From positions 1,069,001 through 1,133,000 of the forward strand of contig NZ_LN831776.1 in assembly GCF_000981585.1 (NCBI RefSeq): a DNA stretch of 64,000 nucleotides. Reading direction: 5' to 3'. Position 1 is the first letter of the stretch. Each line of letters begins with the position of its first letter. This document shows, piece after piece, positions 38,523-45,781 of this stretch. Below the pieces are notes generated by a model. It was not told the DNA's origin and ran no database searches. It was given only the letters and a program-made list of their open reading frames with translations. A program made the translations under genes and the position numbers. The stretch is from Paenibacillus riograndensis SBR5. GTDB taxonomy: Bacteria > Bacillota > Bacilli > Paenibacillales > Paenibacillaceae.

Positions 38523-40120
38523 TCACCCATGGCCTGGCGGCCACCGTCGGTCATGAAAATCAGGTGAAGTCAGAGTATATATTTGGTAAAATCGTGCTGT
38601 GGATCAGAGGTCGATTCAATATTGGTGAAACATCCCGTAACCTAATCTGACCAACTGCAACGACGAGGATCGCCGAGTGTTGCCACGAGCACGTGTATAA
38701 AATTTCACCTCTTTAGGTTGCATGATCCACGCATACTTTTAGCTTGGAGGTAGGGAATATGGATGCCATTCGTGAACGCTGTGCCGGGTTGGATATTCAT
38801 CAGGAGACGGTGGTGGTTTGTCTACTGAGTGGCCCCCTGGAGAAGAAACCCAAGTCCGTGATCGAGACGTTTGGAACCACGACCCGCGAGCTTTTGAGAT
38901 TACAGGAGTGGCTGGAGCAGCAGGGATGTACCGAGATTGCCATGGAAAGTACAGGGGTCTTTTGGAAACCCGTGTGGAACATTCTAGAAAGCACCTGTAC
39001 GATCACGCTGGCCAACCCGCAACGCATCCGCAATATGCCCGGGAAGAAGACCGACGTCAAGGATGCCGAGTGGATCGCCAAGCTCCACCGCTGCGGCTTG
39101 ATTGAGGGAAGCTTTGTCCCGGACGAGCCCATCCGCGATTTGCGTGACCTTACCCGGTATCTGCGCAAGCTTAAGCAAAACGCGACGCAAGAAAAGAACC
39201 GGATTCACAAAATTCTACAAGATGCCAACATTAAACTGACCACGTATGTCTCCGATCTTTTTGGCGTTTCCGGTCGTGCGCTACTGGACTCGATTGTGAA
39301 TGGCGAAGTGCTGGAGGTGCATGAGGTCCGCAAGCTGGTGCATACCCGGCTGAAGATGAAGGTGCCTTCACTGGTCGAAGCGATGAACGGCCGACTACGT
39401 CTGCATCACCGGAAGATGATCCGGCGTCATTGGGATCATTTGCAGTATCTGGAGAGTGAAATGCAGACGTTGGAAGCTGAAATTGAGGAACTGGTGCAAC
39501 CATACAGGAAGGAAATTGAACTGCTGGATACCATTCCAGGCGTGAGCACGGATGCCGCGGCGAGCATCGTGGCGGAACTGGGTACCGACGTGTCTCCTTT
39601 TCCAAGTGAAGCTCATCTGGCCTCTTGGGTCGGGGTGTGTCCAGCCAACCATGAGAGCGCCGGTAAAAAAAAAGTAAAAAGAACCAACGCGGGAACCGAG
39701 GTCTGAAAGCCGTACTCGTCCAGTGCGCTTGGGCAGCGAGCAAGTCCAAGAATAATCGGCTTTCCGCTATGTACAGTCGGATCGTGAAACGGGCAGGAAA
39801 ACAGAAAGCCATCGTCGCTTTAGCCCATGCGATGATCCGAATCATGTATGTGATGCTTCGGGATAAAGTCCCCTATACCGAGCTGGGGACGGAATATCTG
39901 AACACCCCAGAGCAGACCGCAAATTACCTGATTAAAAAACTTCAAAAGCTAGGCTACCAAGTGGAACTGACACCTATTACATGATACCCACTTTTTAAAA
40001 AAATGAAGTTCCGATATAGGGGATCTTTAAAGCAAAATTTACTTTCGAGCTGTGAAGCGACAAAGTTATTTTCGTATAAATAGGGCCACATTTCTTGTCC
40101 AATGGCGAAATGAGCTGAAT
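38523..40120 (+). mobile_element. IS110-family insertion sequence (ends uncertain)
   Basis: The element is defined by its DEDD transposase gene. IS110 members usually lack terminal inverted repeats, so I cannot place the ends; the limits given are the inner edges of the GTGGAAAAAG-type repeats on each side. The 236 bases before the gene include a hairpin TGGCC/GGCCA (38530-38543). IS110 elements encode a bridge RNA in a non-coding end, and this region or the 136 bases after the gene would hold it. Confidence 0.5.
38759..39984 (+). pseudogene. IS110-family DEDD transposase, frameshifted at a nine-A run
   Basis: ATG 38759 follows GGAGGTAGGGAAT. The N-terminal DEDD domain is intact: Asp11 in GLDIH, Glu63 in AMESTG, Asp99 and Asp102 in TDVKDAEW. 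The C-terminal Transposase_20 domain starts at LDTIPGVSTDAAASIVAELG and reads NHESAGKKK, then leaves frame at nine A (39665-39673) and stops at 39706. Adding one A would restore SKKNQRGNRGLKAVLVQ and run on to 39984, a 408-residue protein of normal length. The first residue after the shift is the conserved catalytic Ser, so the short product would be inactive. Mutation, sequencing error and transcriptional slippage are all possible. Confidence 0.82.
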
Positions 40121-40191
40121 TAGTGTCCCTTTTTCCACTTAGAACTGTCGCGGATAGGTACTCCGGTAAATTAGTTAACCTTTTTCCACTT
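40121..40191. repeat. Two inverted GTGGAAAAAG-type repeats right of the IS110 element
   Basis: TAGTGTCCCTTTTTCCACTT (40121-40140) and TTAGTTAACCTTTTTCCACT (40171-40190) are related to each other and, inverted, to the copies at 38450-38520. This suggests the insertion sequence landed within a cluster of dispersed palindromic repeats. They lie in the 393-base gap 39985-40377. Confidence 0.6.
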
Positions 40192-40247
40192 AAAGAGTTG
40201 CTGTAGGATTCATGGGGAGTCGTTCTCCAGGTAACGCTAGAACCAAG

Positions 40248-40288
40248 ACGGCTGCACTGTCCAAGGGTAGACGGCACAGCCGTTTTTC
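40248..40288 (+). terminator. Hairpin with T tract upstream of the metalloprotease gene
   Basis: ACGGCTG (40248-40254) pairs with CAGCCGT (40277-40283), followed by TTTTCTT. It may close a transcript from the insertion element or from a lost gene. Confidence 0.6.
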
Positions 40289-40377
40289 TTGTCGTTGAAC
40301 ATGAGGCAGCTCAAGGCTGGACTTCATATATACATAGGACTCATGCTAAGCTTAAAGAAATCAACCTTACAGAAACG

Positions 40378-41040
40378 ATGGTGACTATGCAGATTCAACT
40401 CGGGGATCAGACCCTGCAGCTTCATGTTCAATATGGCAAACAGAAAAAAATCTCCCTGCAGATTGATATGGTGGGGCTTATTATAGTTAAGGCGCCTACA
40501 GGCGCAAGTGAAGAAATGATCCGCAGCGCAGTAGAGCGGCATGGTGAATGGATTCTGGAGAGTCTGCGCAGAAATGCGGCGGCCCGCCGGCTCCCGGCTC
40601 CGAAGGAATACCAGGGGGAAGATAAATTCCTGTACCTGGGGAAGGAGTATCTGCTGCATGAATTGATTAACACGAGTGAGCAGGACGTAGAGAAGCTGAA
40701 GCTTGAGCTGAAAAAGTTCTATTTTGCCAGCCTGAAAAAGATTGTCGCCGGGCGGATCCCCCGTTATCAAGCGGTGCTGAAGGTGAAACCCAAATCCATT
40801 GAAATCGTTGAATCCCGGACCAAATGGGGGAGCTGCAGCGCGGATAAAAAGCTGACCTTCAACTACCGGCTCGCCATGGCGCCGATGGAAGTCATTGACT
40901 ATGTAATCATTCATGAATTGTGCCATCTGCTGCATATGAATCATGACCGGTCCTTTTGGCGCCGTCTCGGCAGCGTGATGCCGGATTACAGGGAGAAGGG
41001 GGCTTTTCTCGCGCGGCAGGGGCAGTTTATGACGCTTTAG
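40378..41040 (+). CDS. SprT/YgjP-like (DUF45) metalloprotease
   Basis: This 220-residue protein has the YgjP/DUF45 pattern: an N-terminal beta part (KQKKISLQIDMVGLIIVKAP), then TKWGSCSADKKLTFNYRLAMAP and the zinc site HELCHLLHMNHDRSFW (HExxH plus a third His, about residues 181-192). It is a likely zinc-dependent protease of the SprT group; substrates are unknown. No signal peptide. The ribosome binding site is weak; ATG 40378 and in-frame ATG 40387 are both possible. Its 3' end overlaps the convergent GNAT gene by four bases. Confidence 0.85.
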   Translation: MVTMQIQLGDQTLQLHVQYGKQKKISLQIDMVGLIIVKAPTGASEEMIRSAVERHGEWILESLRRNAAARRLPAPKEYQGEDKFLYLGKEYLLHELINTSEQDVEKLKLELKKFYFASLKKIVAGRIPRYQAVLKVKPKSIEIVESRTKWGSCSADKKLTFNYRLAMAPMEVIDYVIIHELCHLLHMNHDRSFWRRLGSVMPDYREKGAFLARQGQFMTL

Positions 41041-41621
41041 TACTCCACTCCCCGGACCTTGGAAAAAAGCAGGGTATCTCTCAGTGTTCCCGCCACATCC
41101 CGCTTGTCATTACGTATAATGCCTTCCAGGGTGAAGCCCAGACGCTCAGCTACGCGTGCACTCTGTGTATTGCGTGAGTCACACCGGATTTCGATCCGGT
41201 TCGCCCCTAGCTCCCTAATTGCGTAATCTGCAATCGCAGTTACCGCCTCGCTAATATACCCTTGTCTGCTGCACGATGTCCGTACCCAATACCCGATTTC
41301 GAACTTGCGCGTCTGCCAGTCTATCCGGTGCAAGCCGCTGCTGCCCACAAGCTGTCCTGTTTCCTTATTAAATAAAAGCAGTCTAAGATCTTTACGCTCC
41401 AGGAACTGCAAATGTGACCGCCGGATGCTGGCTTCAGATTCTTCAGCAGTGGGAGCTATTTGTGCCCAGGGCATCCATGGACGCAATTCTGCAAGACTTT
41501 CGTGTACGGCCTCGTTAACAGCATCCCCGTCTCCCCATTGTGCTGCACGGATCAGCAAACGGCTGCTTGTGAAGCTCCCGGGAATATTCAATAAAATCGG
41601 CTCTATCTGATCTGGTTCCAT
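41037..41621 (-). CDS. RimJ/RimL-type GNAT acetyltransferase
   Basis: This 194-residue protein has the Acetyltransf_3 pattern: SSRLLIRAAQWGDGDAVNEAV, PWMPWAQIAP, then the acetyl-CoA region GYWVRTSCSRQGYISEAVTAI (about residues 108-128). NRIEIRCDSRNTQSARVAERLGF follows (about 139-161). Relatives acetylate N-terminal residues of ribosomal proteins or small antibiotics such as fluoroquinolone- or capreomycin-type targets; the actual substrate is unknown. It converges on the metalloprotease gene and lies divergent from the lasso cluster. Confidence 0.85.
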   Translation of the reverse strand: MEPDQIEPILLNIPGSFTSSRLLIRAAQWGDGDAVNEAVHESLAELRPWMPWAQIAPTAEESEASIRRSHLQFLERKDLRLLLFNKETGQLVGSSGLHRIDWQTRKFEIGYWVRTSCSRQGYISEAVTAIADYAIRELGANRIEIRCDSRNTQSARVAERLGFTLEGIIRNDKRDVAGTLRDTLLFSKVRGVEY

Positions 41622-41807
41622 GGTCTCAACTCCTGGAAAGGGTTTTCAATTCAATAGATTATAGTCTTTCTGCCTATGTTCATAACAAATATAAAATATA
41701 TTGTCAATACGCTAAAGGATACCAAAAAGTAGTCGGTGGTGTTATTCACAATTTTAGGGAAGGGCGTTATCTTATATATAAAGAAACGTTCTTAATTAAG
41801 AACCAGT

Positions 41808-41852
41808 AAAAAAGCTCTAATCGGTGCTTTTCAGCACCCGAAGAAGGCTTTT
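41808..41852 (+). terminator. Attenuator-like hairpin before the lasso operon
   Basis: An outer AAAAGC/GCTTTT pairing and an inner CGGTGC/GCACCCG stem end in TTTT, 20 bases before the cyclase start. It could be a conditional terminator in the leader. The rest of the gap 41622-41872 is A+T-rich; I see no confident promoter there. Confidence 0.4.
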
Positions 41853-41872
41853 GAACCAGGTGGGGGCTTGCC

Positions 41873-43801
41873 ATGAGCGCGATTGCGGGAATCTATCATT
41901 TACAGCATCAACCTCTGGACCCTAAGCAGGGACCTGATCTTATGCAGCAGCTCAGCCGCTATCCGGCCGATGAGATCAGGACATGGCAGAGCACGGATGT
42001 ATTCCTGGGCTGCCTGTCGCAGTGGGTCACGCCACAATCCCTCGGAGAGACGCTTCCTTACTATGATTCTATGCGGAAGCTGGCTATTACGGCCGACGCT
42101 ATTATTGATAACCGTGAAGAGTTGTTCGAACGGCTTCAGGTGCCGCGCGGGGATAGAGTCTCTATGCCGGACAGTCTGCTTATTTTGCTGGCCTATGAGA
42201 AATGGGGCGAGCAGGCACCGGTCTATCTGGTCGGTGACTTTGCCTTTATGATCTGGGATGAACGGAAGCGGGCGCTGTTCGGGGCCAGAGACTTCTCGGG
42301 GAACCGCACGTTGTACTTTCTCCGGTCCGGCGGGCTGTTATCTTTTTGTACTGTCATTCATCCGCTCCTGTCGATGCCGGGGGCAGACCGGACACTGAAT
42401 GAGCGGTGGGCCTCCGAGTTCCTGGCGATCCATACGCGGACCGATGTTTCGGACCAGTACTCCACAGTCTATCAGTCCATCGAACAACTGCCGCCGTCCC
42501 ATTCGATTTCCGTAAGCGGCGGTAATATCCTATTCTCCCGCTACTGTACACTGCAGGCTCCGCCCGAGCTGCGCCTGCGGTCAGATCAGGAGTATGAGGA
42601 AGCCTTCCGTGAGGTGTTCGGGCAAGCGGTCCGGGACAGGCTCCGGACGTTTCGCGCGGTTGGAGCCAACCTTAGCGGAGGCCTCGATTCCGGATCGGTA
42701 GTCAGCTTCGCCGCTGGAGAGCTTCGCCGCCAGGGCCAGCCGCTGCATACCTTCAGTTCTTATCCGGTGGATAACTTTGTCGATTTCAACATCGGCAAAC
42801 GTATCGCCGACGAGCGTCCCTATATCCAGGAAACCATCGATTATGTCGGGAATATTCAGCCTAACTTTTTGAATTTTCCCGATCTGAGCCCTTACAGTGA
42901 AATTGATGAGTGGCTGGATATTATGGAGATGCCTTATAAATTTATTGAAAATTCCTATTGGCTCAAAGGGATCTTTGAGCAGGCGCAAATGAAGAACATT
43001 GGCGTGCTGCTCAGCGGACAGAGAGGCAACTGGACCATTTCTTGGGGCCCTGCACTGGATTATCAGGCCAAGCTGATTCGTGAATTCCGCTGGATCTCCT
43101 TTTACCGGGAAAACCGGAAGTACAATGAGTCGATGGGGGCAAACCGCAGAAAAGTATTTCAAATTGTCGGCAAAAAAGCCTTCCCGTCGCTGACCGGGCT
43201 GCTGCCGGCTAAGCACGAAGCTCCGCCTGATCTGATTCACCCTGATTTCGCAAGGCGTACAGATGTGGACGAACGGCTTAAGGCGCTGGGGATTAACAGT
43301 GGCTCTTCCCAGACCATCTACGATATCCGGCGCAAGCATTTTGAACAGCCGCATGTCTGGAATGTGAATGGGACGATAGCGACAAAGCTGTCACTGAAAT
43401 ACCGGGTGTGGGATCGTGATCCCACGAATGATCTGCGGGTTATCCGTTTCTGCCTGTCCGTGCCGGAAAGCCAGTATGTGCAGCAGGGGGTGGACCGCTC
43501 GCTGATCCGCAGAGCGATGAAGGGGCTGCTGCCGGACGAGGTGCGTCTGAACCGGAAACGGCGCGGTGTCCAGGGGGCGGACGGGATTTACCGGATGCTT
43601 CCGAAGTGGGACGCTTTTATTCAGGAGCTTAGAGAGATGATCCAAGACCCCCGCACCTCTGCTTACCTCAACAATACCGGGCTCGCCGGATGTTTGGACC
43701 GGCTGGGTAGTGAGCCCGCACCAAATATGATTTTCAACTCGGATTTTCGCCTTCTGACACGTGGACTTGTGTTTTACCGTTTTCTGAAGCGTTTGTCCTG
43801 A
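41873..43801 (+). CDS. padeC: Lasso peptide macrolactam synthetase (asparagine synthetase B-like, C protein)
   Basis: This 642-residue enzyme activates a side-chain carboxylate of the precursor as an adenylate and closes the N-terminal ring. An N-terminal class II amidotransferase-like domain (residues about 2-200) has Ser at position 2 (MSAIAGIYH) instead of the catalytic Cys of true asparagine synthetases, so it cannot use glutamine. The C-terminal synthetase domain has the ATP loop SGGLDSGS (about residue 265). The start follows AGGTGGGGGC. It precedes the precursor gene, as in the paeninodin cluster of Paenibacillus dendritiformis. Confidence 0.93.
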   Translation: MSAIAGIYHLQHQPLDPKQGPDLMQQLSRYPADEIRTWQSTDVFLGCLSQWVTPQSLGETLPYYDSMRKLAITADAIIDNREELFERLQVPRGDRVSMPDSLLILLAYEKWGEQAPVYLVGDFAFMIWDERKRALFGARDFSGNRTLYFLRSGGLLSFCTVIHPLLSMPGADRTLNERWASEFLAIHTRTDVSDQYSTVYQSIEQLPPSHSISVSGGNILFSRYCTLQAPPELRLRSDQEYEEAFREVFGQAVRDRLRTFRAVGANLSGGLDSGSVVSFAAGELRRQGQPLHTFSSYPVDNFVDFNIGKRIADERPYIQETIDYVGNIQPNFLNFPDLSPYSEIDEWLDIMEMPYKFIENSYWLKGIFEQAQMKNIGVLLSGQRGNWTISWGPALDYQAKLIREFRWISFYRENRKYNESMGANRRKVFQIVGKKAFPSLTGLLPAKHEAPPDLIHPDFARRTDVDERLKALGINSGSSQTIYDIRRKHFEQPHVWNVNGTIATKLSLKYRVWDRDPTNDLRVIRFCLSVPESQYVQQGVDRSLIRRAMKGLLPDEVRLNRKRRGVQGADGIYRMLPKWDAFIQELREMIQDPRTSAYLNNTGLAGCLDRLGSEPAPNMIFNSDFRLLTRGLVFYRFLKRLS

Positions 43802-43830
43802 TGAGGGAATGCTTGAAAGGGGGTGAAAAT

Positions 43831-43956
43831 ATGAAAAAGGAATACAGCAAGCCTGCATTGGAAGTACTCGATGTGAAAATGACTATGGCTGGACCTGGTG
43901 TTGCTATCGTCGACGCGTTCCAAGATGATCCGGATGAAGTACAACACTACTCCTAG
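43831..43956 (+). CDS. padeA: Lasso peptide precursor, paeninodin-type
   Basis: This 41-residue precursor starts 29 bases after the cyclase gene, behind AAAGGGGGTG. The leader (residues 1-19) has the recognition pattern Y-x-x-P-x-L (YSKPAL) and Thr at its penultimate position, the usual maturation mark. Cleavage after Met19 would free a 22-residue core: ring part AGPGVAIVD, tail AFQDDPDEVQHYS. Ala1 would be bonded to Asp9, giving a nine-residue ring, and the last residue is Ser, the phosphorylation site in paeninodin. Compared with paeninodin as I remember it, the N-terminal AGPG, DAFQ, DPDE and HY are kept, while the ring middle and tail differ. Confidence 0.95.
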   Translation: MKKEYSKPALEVLDVKMTMAGPGVAIVDAFQDDPDEVQHYS

Positions 43957-43974
43957 GATGATTTTGTTCGCCTG

Positions 43975-44012
43975 GCCCTCGTCTCCCTAGGCTTGCTGAG
44001 GGGGACCAGGGC
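43975..44012 (+). terminator. Imperfect hairpin between the lasso precursor and kinase genes
   Basis: GCCCTCGTCTCCCT (43975-43988) pairs with 43999-44012 with two mismatches, followed by TATCCTTTTAC. It probably works as a leaky terminator or mRNA stabiliser that gives more precursor than enzymes. Confidence 0.6.
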
Positions 44013-44069
44013 TATCCTTTTACAGCAGTCTCCCGAACCCGGGCAAATCGAAGATATGGAGTGAATCGC

Positions 44070-45011
44070 ATGGCGAGTACCGTTCAAGGTTTGGCTTACA
44101 AAGCATTTGGTCTGCACATCCACAGCGAATTCCCGTTGCCGGAACTTCCGCTTACCGGTGAGCCTGGGCTTATTGGCAGTGTATCGGTGATTCAGGGAGA
44201 TTTGAAAGAACGCTGGGAAGCTATTCCGAAGATCACGCCGAGTCTTGGGGTATCCGGGCATGAGGTCATGTTCGAGTCTAAGGATACAGCCATCTTTGCT
44301 ATTGAGGACGGCAATACGATTACAGTATCACCGGCACCCGGTGCAGATCCGGATTGTATCCGTCTCTTCATTCTGGGAAGCTGCATGGGGATTCTGCTGA
44401 TGCAGAAACAGATTCTTCCGCTTCACGGCAGCGCGCTTGTTATTGATGGCAAGGCCTATGCACTGGTTGGGCGTTCAGGGGCAGGCAAATCCACGCTGGC
44501 CTCCTATTTGATGGATCAGGGAAATCCGCTGATCAGTGACGACGTTATTCCCGTTATGGTGCACAATGGCTATCCATTTGCCGTTCCAGGTTATCCGCAG
44601 CAGAAGCTGTGGCAGCAGAGCCTGGACTATTTGGGAATGAATTCGTCCCTCTACCGTCCGCTGTTTGAGCGGGAAACCAAGTTTGCCGTACCGGTGCATG
44701 ACCGCTTCCACGGTGAACCTCTGCAGCTTGCAGGGTTGTTCGAATTATCTGCGGCCCCGGAGGCTCCGGTCAGCCTGCAGCCGATTCAAGGCCTGGAGCG
44801 GTTTCACACGTTGTACCATCATACCTATCAAAGAGCGATTGTGGACCGGATCGGAATCCGCGAGTGGCATTTCGGCATGCTGGCTTCTTTTGTGGGCCGG
44901 CTGCCTATGTACCGGCTGACCCGGCCTGAGCAGGGCTTCAGCGCTCCGCAGCAAACGTCGCTTATTCTTGAAGCATTGCAGCAGCAACAAGTGAAGGAGA
45001 TGAACTCATGA
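44070..45011 (+). CDS. padeK: HprK-like lasso peptide kinase
   Basis: This 313-residue protein is related to HPr kinase/phosphorylase. Walker A is GRSGAGKST (about residue 137), followed by LISDDVIPV and PGYPQQKLW of the catalytic part. In paeninodin biosynthesis the homologous kinase phosphorylates the C-terminal Ser of the precursor, and the precursor here also ends in Ser. ATG 44070 is chosen because GGAGTG lies eight bases upstream; GTG 44061 overlaps that site. The 3' end overlaps the RRE gene by four bases. Confidence 0.9.
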   Translation: MASTVQGLAYKAFGLHIHSEFPLPELPLTGEPGLIGSVSVIQGDLKERWEAIPKITPSLGVSGHEVMFESKDTAIFAIEDGNTITVSPAPGADPDCIRLFILGSCMGILLMQKQILPLHGSALVIDGKAYALVGRSGAGKSTLASYLMDQGNPLISDDVIPVMVHNGYPFAVPGYPQQKLWQQSLDYLGMNSSLYRPLFERETKFAVPVHDRFHGEPLQLAGLFELSAAPEAPVSLQPIQGLERFHTLYHHTYQRAIVDRIGIREWHFGMLASFVGRLPMYRLTRPEQGFSAPQQTSLILEALQQQQVKEMNS

Positions 45012-45313
45012 ATATGAATACGGCGGATGTCTTGTCCCTCGAATCCCTGCTGGTACAGCGTGAGGGGAATATTGCCAGCGATATGGACGGCGAAAAGGTT
45101 ATGCTGAATGTAAAAAACGGCAAGTACTACAACCTGGGTGAGGTTGGCGGAGAAATCTGGACGGCGCTGGCGTCGCCTGTAACCGCTGGCCGGGTGGTGG
45201 AGATTATCCGGGAGACTTTTGAGGTTCCGGAGGAGATTGCCCGCCAGGATGTATTTGCTTTTTTGCAGAGCCTGCTGGATGAGGATCTTGCGGGTATTGT
45301 AAGTAAGCCATGA
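45008..45313 (+). CDS. padeB1: PqqD-like RRE protein (lasso B1)
   Basis: This 101-residue protein has the PqqD fold pattern: a beta part with GEKVMLNVKNGKYYNLGEVGGEIW (about residues 28-51) followed by a helix bundle. It is the RiPP recognition element that binds the YxxPxL motif of the leader and hands it to the peptidase and cyclase. It overlaps both its neighbours by four bases (ATGA), so kinase, B1 and B2 are translated together. Confidence 0.93.
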   Translation: MNMNTADVLSLESLLVQREGNIASDMDGEKVMLNVKNGKYYNLGEVGGEIWTALASPVTAGRVVEIIRETFEVPEEIARQDVFAFLQSLLDEDLAGIVSKP

Positions 45314-45768
45314 TTACCTTACGGCGCATACGCCTGCTGCTGACGGTAGATAAAGCCGCCTTGGCGCTCATTCCCGAGGCGCTTTGGAGGCTTTTTCTCG
45401 TTCGGATCCAACTGTTGTTCCCGTTCGCCAAAACAGCTCCGCAGCTGGGCATACAGGCGCAGGAAACGCCTATGATATCCAAGGAGGGCGATGCCGCCCG
45501 CATCCGGCATGTCACCAAGGCGATCCGTGTCATGAGCCGCTTTACGCCCTGGAAAAGCACTTGCATGGTCAGAGCGGTAGCGGGACTCAAAATGCTTGAA
45601 AAACGCGGGATTGAAAGCACTTTGTACATGGGGGTTGCCAAGGACAAGCAGGGCCGGATGATTGCCCATGCCTGGCTGCGCAGCGGGTCTTATTATGTCT
45701 CGGGCGATGATGCTATGAAGGGCTTTGTAGTGGTGGAGAAATTCGCCAAAGTGTTACATGCCGATTGA
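45310..45768 (+). CDS. padeB2: Transglutaminase-like leader peptidase (lasso B2)
   Basis: This 152-residue Transglut_core3 protein has a Cys-His-Asp triad: Cys in WKSTCMVRA (about residue 80), His in IAHAWL (about 117) and Asp in VSGDDA (about 130). It removes the leader peptide from the precursor with B1. It overlaps the B1 gene by four bases; the exporter gene starts 14 bases after its stop. Confidence 0.93.
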   Translation: MITLRRIRLLLTVDKAALALIPEALWRLFLVRIQLLFPFAKTAPQLGIQAQETPMISKEGDAARIRHVTKAIRVMSRFTPWKSTCMVRAVAGLKMLEKRGIESTLYMGVAKDKQGRMIAHAWLRSGSYYVSGDDAMKGFVVVEKFAKVLHAD

Positions 45769-45781
45769 TCGAGGTGGGTCC

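Noticed and set aside
38453..38650. 65-codon open frame left of the IS110 transposase
   Set aside because: It runs through dispersed repeats, lacks a ribosome binding site and has no recognisable pattern.
38759..39984. Programmed ribosomal frameshift as the certain explanation for the transposase
   Set aside because: IS110 genes are normally a single frame, so mutation or read error is as likely. Kept as a pseudogene with slippage only as a possibility.
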